Assembly: GCA_035437945.1 (NCBI GenBank)
Contig: DAOMZG010000290.1
Span: forward strand, 1 to 8,881
Origin: UBA9464 sp003445095
Lineage (GTDB): Bacteria; Verrucomicrobiota; Verrucomicrobiia; Limisphaerales; UBA9464
Length of the DNA: 8,881 bases
Direction of reading: 5' to 3'
Part shown: positions 6,783 to 8,881 of the stretch, in pieces
Numbering within the stretch: the first letter of the stretch is position 1
How the letters are laid out: every line of letters begins with the position of its first letter
The notes under the pieces: model-generated
What the model was told of the DNA's origin: nothing
The model's database searches: none
What the model saw: the letters and a program-made list of their open reading frames with translations, nothing else
Made by a program: the position numbers and the translations under genes

Positions 6783-6831
6783 TGACTAATGACTTCTGAC
6801 CACTGACCGCTCCCTTCTGACTTCTGTCCCC
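6783..6831 (+). repeat. phased 7-bp tandem repeat array before gluQRS
   Basis: Seven consecutive heptamers start at 6783, 6790, 6797, 6804, 6811, 6818 and 6825: TGACTAA, TGACTTC, TGACCAC, TGACCGC, TCCCTTC, TGACTTC, TGTCCCC. Five of seven begin TGAC followed by a pyrimidine, and all are in exact register. The array ends two bases before the gluQRS start codon, so it fills the place of the ribosome-binding site. It resembles the short tandemly repeated repetitive (STRR) heptamers described in cyanobacteria; homology is not implied. Confidence 0.55.
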
Positions 6832-6833
6832 CC

Positions 6834-7751
6834 ATGCCCCCTTCCTATCGCGGCCGCCTCGCACCGTCGCCCACCGGTCGATTGCATCTCGGCCACGCCC
6901 GCACATTTTGGACTGCCTTCCAGCGAGCCCGAGCGGCGGGAGGCGTCCTGGTGTTGCGCAATGAGGATTTGGATCGCGATCGCGCCAAGCCCGAATTCGT
7001 CGCGGCATTTATCGAAGACCTAAGATGGCTTGGCCTGACGTGGGACGAAGGTCCCGACGTCGGTGGCCCGTACGGCCCATATTCTCAGAGCGAACGGATC
7101 GAATCCTATCGAGTTACGTTCGACCAGCTACGCGAGTCCAGCCGCTTGTACCCTTGCACCTGTTCGCGAAAAGATATTCAAGCAGCCCTCACTGCGCCGC
7201 ATCCGGTAGACGACGAGCCGATTTATCCAGGAACCTGCCGGCCCAAGTTGCCTGAATCCGCAACGCAACCTTCCAAGACGAACCGACCGCAGAACTGGCG
7301 TTTTCAAGTTCCGGATGGCGAAGTGATCGACTTCGTGGATAAGAGGCTCGGTCCGCAACGATTCGTTGCCGGACGCGACTTCGGCGACTTCGTCGTATGG
7401 CGTCATGATGATTTGCCTAGCTACCAACTCGCGTGTGTGGCCGACGACGCCTTGATGCGCATTTCGGAAGTAGTCCGAGGCGCGGACCTCTTGATTTCCA
7501 CTGCGCGCCAACTGTTGCTCTACCGAGCTCTCCAACTTGCGTCGCCCGCCTTTTACCACTGCCCGCTGATGACGGATGACCACGGAGTTCGATTAGCCAA
7601 GCGCCACTCCGGCTTGAGTCTAGCCGCACTTCGTGAGGCCGGACGTGATCCCGCCGAACTTCGCGCCCGTTGGCAGGACGACCGTAACCGCTCATCCACG
7701 CTGATTGACGCTAATAAAGAACCCCAGGCAACGCGGGTTGGATTAGGATGA
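6834..7751 (+). CDS. gluQRS: glutamyl-Q tRNA(Asp) synthetase (305 aa)
   Basis: This enzyme activates glutamate and attaches it to the queuosine base at position 34 of tRNA(Asp), not to the 3' end. It is a truncated paralogue of GluRS lacking the anticodon-binding domain; the 305-residue length fits this class (about 300) and not full GluRS (about 470-500). The HIGH-type signature is RGRLAPSPTGRLHLGHA (6-22), with RNEDLD at 42-47. The zinc site is PCTC (C108, C110) with Y131 and C135 in YPGTC. The KMSKS equivalent is KRHS (256-259), as expected in GluQRS. The ATG at 6834 puts the HIGH motif at its usual distance from the N-terminus. No Shine-Dalgarno is seen; a heptamer array occupies the leader. 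The C-terminus ends in ordinary polar residues and shows no fusion. Confidence 0.93.
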   Translation: MPPSYRGRLAPSPTGRLHLGHARTFWTAFQRARAAGGVLVLRNEDLDRDRAKPEFVAAFIEDLRWLGLTWDEGPDVGGPYGPYSQSERIESYRVTFDQLRESSRLYPCTCSRKDIQAALTAPHPVDDEPIYPGTCRPKLPESATQPSKTNRPQNWRFQVPDGEVIDFVDKRLGPQRFVAGRDFGDFVVWRHDDLPSYQLACVADDALMRISEVVRGADLLISTARQLLLYRALQLASPAFYHCPLMTDDHGVRLAKRHSGLSLAALREAGRDPAELRARWQDDRNRSSTLIDANKEPQATRVGLG

Positions 7752-7810
7752 CCGCGCTGCCCTTACTCGTCGAACGCACAATCCCACCCCAACAAGCCCA
7801 ATCAAGTTTA

Positions 7811-7872
7811 CGCGAGGAATCTCTCGCGGAATTCACGGCGACAGCGGACCAACGTTTCGTCGCCGCGAATTC
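7811..7872 (+). repeat. two adjacent hairpins downstream of gluQRS
   Basis: The first hairpin has CGCGAG (7811-7816) pairing with CTCGCG (7823-7828) across a 6-base loop. The second starts at the next base: GAATTCACGGCGAC (7829-7842) pairs with GTCGCCGCGAATTC (7859-7872) at 13 of 14 positions across a 16-base loop. There is no following T-tract, so a classical intrinsic terminator is unlikely. The structure may protect the gluQRS transcript 3' end, act with Rho, or be a remnant of a mobile palindrome. Confidence 0.45.
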
Positions 7873-8044
7873 GCCCGACGGAAATCGTGACCGCGGCGTT
7901 AGGATCGGCCGCCTACAACGAATTTGGAAAGCACCTTGACCGCACGGCTCCAATGGACGCAACGTCACCGCATCTTCCAAACTATCGGTCAACCACATTG
8001 GCAACCAAACGAGGACGCTCTCTCAACCTGCGCTTGGGGTAGCG

Positions 8045-8075
8045 TTGGCGCTGACGTTCCACCGATAACCATAAT
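8045..8075 (+). promoter_or_regulatory. possible promoter of ABM-like gene
   Basis: TTGGCG (8045-8050) and CATAAT (8070-8075) are separated by 19 bp. The -10-like box matches five of six consensus bases, but spacing and -35 are suboptimal. Transcription would begin about 8082, leaving a very short leader before the ATG at 8096, consistent with the lack of a Shine-Dalgarno sequence. Confidence 0.25.
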
Positions 8076-8095
8076 TCCAACCTCATCGTAATGTT

Positions 8096-8383
8096 ATGTT
8101 TGCTGTAGTCCGACATTATCATTTCAAACCCAAAGACGGTCCGAAGATTGACCGGATGATTCGCGAGGACTTTGTGCCGCTGATCAAGCAGGCCAAAGGC
8201 TTTATTCGCTATTACTGGCTAGACACTGGTGCCGGCGAAGGTGCGTCGGTTAGCGTGTTCAAAGATAAGGCAGGCGCGGATGAGTCGATCCGTCTCGCTG
8301 CCGATTACGTCAAGGAACATGCGAGCAAGCTGCTGACTCAAAAGCCCGAGGTCATCGAAGGGCCTGTGAAAGCGCACGATTGA
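8096..8383 (+). CDS. small dimeric alpha/beta-barrel (ABM-like) protein (95 aa)
   Basis: Size and pattern fit a single dimeric alpha+beta barrel domain of the antibiotic-biosynthesis-monooxygenase (ABM) or related type: a first strand MFAVVRHYHF (1-10), helix 1 DGPKIDRMIREDFVPLIKQ (14-32), a strand GFIRYYWLD (35-43), a strand GASVSVFKD (49-57), helix 2 AGADESIRLAADYVKEHASKLL (59-80) and a last segment PEVIEGPVKAH. Such proteins are usually cytoplasmic dimers; some are small-molecule monooxygenases or haem-degrading, many have no known activity. No diagnostic catalytic residues were identified, so the reaction is left open. The ATG at 8096 starts the first strand at once; an ATG at 8091 is out of frame. 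It lies 142 bp before a ThDP-dependent decarboxylase on the same strand. Confidence 0.7.
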   Translation: MFAVVRHYHFKPKDGPKIDRMIREDFVPLIKQAKGFIRYYWLDTGAGEGASVSVFKDKAGADESIRLAADYVKEHASKLLTQKPEVIEGPVKAHD

Positions 8384-8525
8384 ACCACACAAGCGGACAT
8401 TGCGTAGAGGTGAGGTTGGAAAGGCGCCCCACCCCTCGGCCCGTTTTAACAATAAACGAATTCGCAATTGGGTGGTCCTACAGCTCGGAGTTCCCACGCC
8501 GCGAGTTTTCCCGCAGACTGTCCGC

Positions 8526-8881
8526 ATGGGTTCTGGCAATACCATCGGCGAATATCTTATCGCTCAACTCGCCGCCCACGGCGTTGGACATGTCTTCGGC
8601 ATCCCGGGGGACTACGTGCTGGGGTTTTACGAGCAGCTCCAAAAAAGCTCCCTCAAAACGATCACCACCAGCGATGAGCAGGGCGCCGGCTTCGCGGCTG
8701 ACGCCTACGCGCGCGTCCGGGGCCTTGGCGCCGTATGCATCACGTATTGCGTCGGTGGATTGAAGATCGTCAATCCGGTCGCGGGTGCATTTGCTGAAAA
8801 ATCACCGGTGGTCGTCATCAGCGGCGCACCGGGAATGGGTGAGCGGGAACGAAATCCCCTGCTCCATCACAAGGTGCGCGA
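8526..8881 (+). CDS. ThDP-dependent 2-keto acid decarboxylase, N-terminal part
   Basis: The frame from the ATG at 8526 gives 118 codons and runs off the right edge. It is the N-terminal pyrimidine-binding domain of a thiamine-diphosphate decarboxylase: MGSGNTIGEYLIAQLAAHGV, then HVFGIPGDYVLGFYEQL (22-38), then TTSDEQGAGFAADAYARVRG (47-66), where E51 is the glutamate that activates ThDP. PVVVISGAPG (94-103) and LLHHKVR (112-118) follow. The His pair at 114-115 marks the pyruvate/indolepyruvate/branched-chain 2-keto acid decarboxylase branch and argues against acetolactate synthase. E51 and H114/H115 fall at the numbering known for yeast pyruvate decarboxylase. The substrate cannot be told from this fragment. 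A typical full protein is about 550-570 residues, so most is missing. The shorter start is chosen because it matches family N-termini; GTG at 8472 is in frame but less likely. Confidence 0.88.
   Translation, partial: MGSGNTIGEYLIAQLAAHGVGHVFGIPGDYVLGFYEQLQKSSLKTITTSDEQGAGFAADAYARVRGLGAVCITYCVGGLKIVNPVAGAFAEKSPVVVISGAPGMGERERNPLLHHKVR

Larger units (their letters stand above)
7752..8095. other. 344-bp spacer, structured, no convincing gene
   Basis: Two adjacent hairpins lie at 7811-7872. A 63-codon plus-strand frame starts at 7748 and overlaps the gluQRS stop as ATGA, but it resembles no known family, its third-position GC is only moderate, and both hairpins lie inside it, so I do not call it a gene. 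A minus-strand frame (8004-7711) is equally unconvincing. The last 50 bp before the ABM-like gene become AT-richer and may hold its promoter. Nothing else was recognised. Confidence 0.5.

Noticed and set aside
1768..7862. 16-bp direct repeat GACCAACGTTTCGTCG at 1768-1783 and 7847-7862
   Set aside because: The match does not extend on either side, and the first copy encodes the constrained DETLV segment of DUF1501. It is probably chance, although the second copy lies in the hairpin region.
7711..8004. Minus-strand 97-codon frame after gluQRS
   Set aside because: It overlaps the gluQRS 3' end antisense and resembles no family; the region is better explained by hairpins.
8036..8060. Possible third GTAG-footed palindrome (GTAGCG...GCGCTGACG)
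   Set aside because: Only about four pairs form, and the sequence does not match the GTAGCCGC family at 1352-1421.
8380..8763. Plus-strand 127-codon frame near the right end
   Set aside because: It is out of frame with the clear ThDP-decarboxylase reading frame from 8526, and its translation is low complexity.

Overview
This window looks like a chromosomal segment of a Verrucomicrobiota bacterium (Limisphaerales/Pedosphaera-like); a planctomycete is the main alternative. The evidence is the PSD1 (DUF1549/DUF1553) plus DUF1501 gene pair, a prepilin-type protein with a DG-type C-terminus, fairly high GC, and intergenic spaces full of small palindromic repeats. This is a family-level inference from recognised proteins. 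No rRNA or other phylogenetic marker is present, and I see no tRNA, CRISPR array, phage gene or intact transposase.

Layout. Genes point away from a divergent promoter region at about 4791-4891. On the minus strand, reading leftward, come a secreted PSD1-family protein with a CxxCH motif (4790-2925), a Tat-exported DUF1501 protein (2928-1447) joined to it by an ATGA overlap, a 201-bp spacer with a REPIN-like pair of inverted palindromes, and a secreted TPR protein (1245 to 1) that runs off the left edge. On the plus strand come a prepilin-like H-Xn-DG protein (4892-5650), an RmlD-like NAD(P)-dependent reductase (5902-6762), glutamyl-Q tRNA(Asp) synthetase (6834-7751), a 344-bp spacer with two adjacent hairpins, a small dimeric alpha/beta-barrel (ABM-like) protein (8096-8383), and the N-terminus of a ThDP-dependent 2-keto acid decarboxylase (8526 to the right edge).

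How the genes fit together. The PSD1/DUF1501 pair is a genuine two-gene unit, probably acting outside the cytoplasm with the PSD1 protein Sec-exported and its partner Tat-exported. The TPR protein may belong to the same envelope programme but has its own leader. The plus-strand genes are mostly stand-alone housekeeping or metabolic genes with spacers of 70-340 bp, not a tight operon. No gene in the window has a convincing, well-spaced Shine-Dalgarno sequence.

The least expected signals are non-coding. (i) The spacer at 1352-1421 holds two inverted GTAG-footed hairpins whose stems differ by paired, compensatory changes; this is the architecture of REP/REPIN elements mobilised by RAYT transposases. 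(ii) A phased 7-bp tandem array lies immediately before gluQRS. (iii) Inverted repeats lie between the pilin and reductase genes and just after gluQRS. I do not see a complete new defence or biosynthetic system here.
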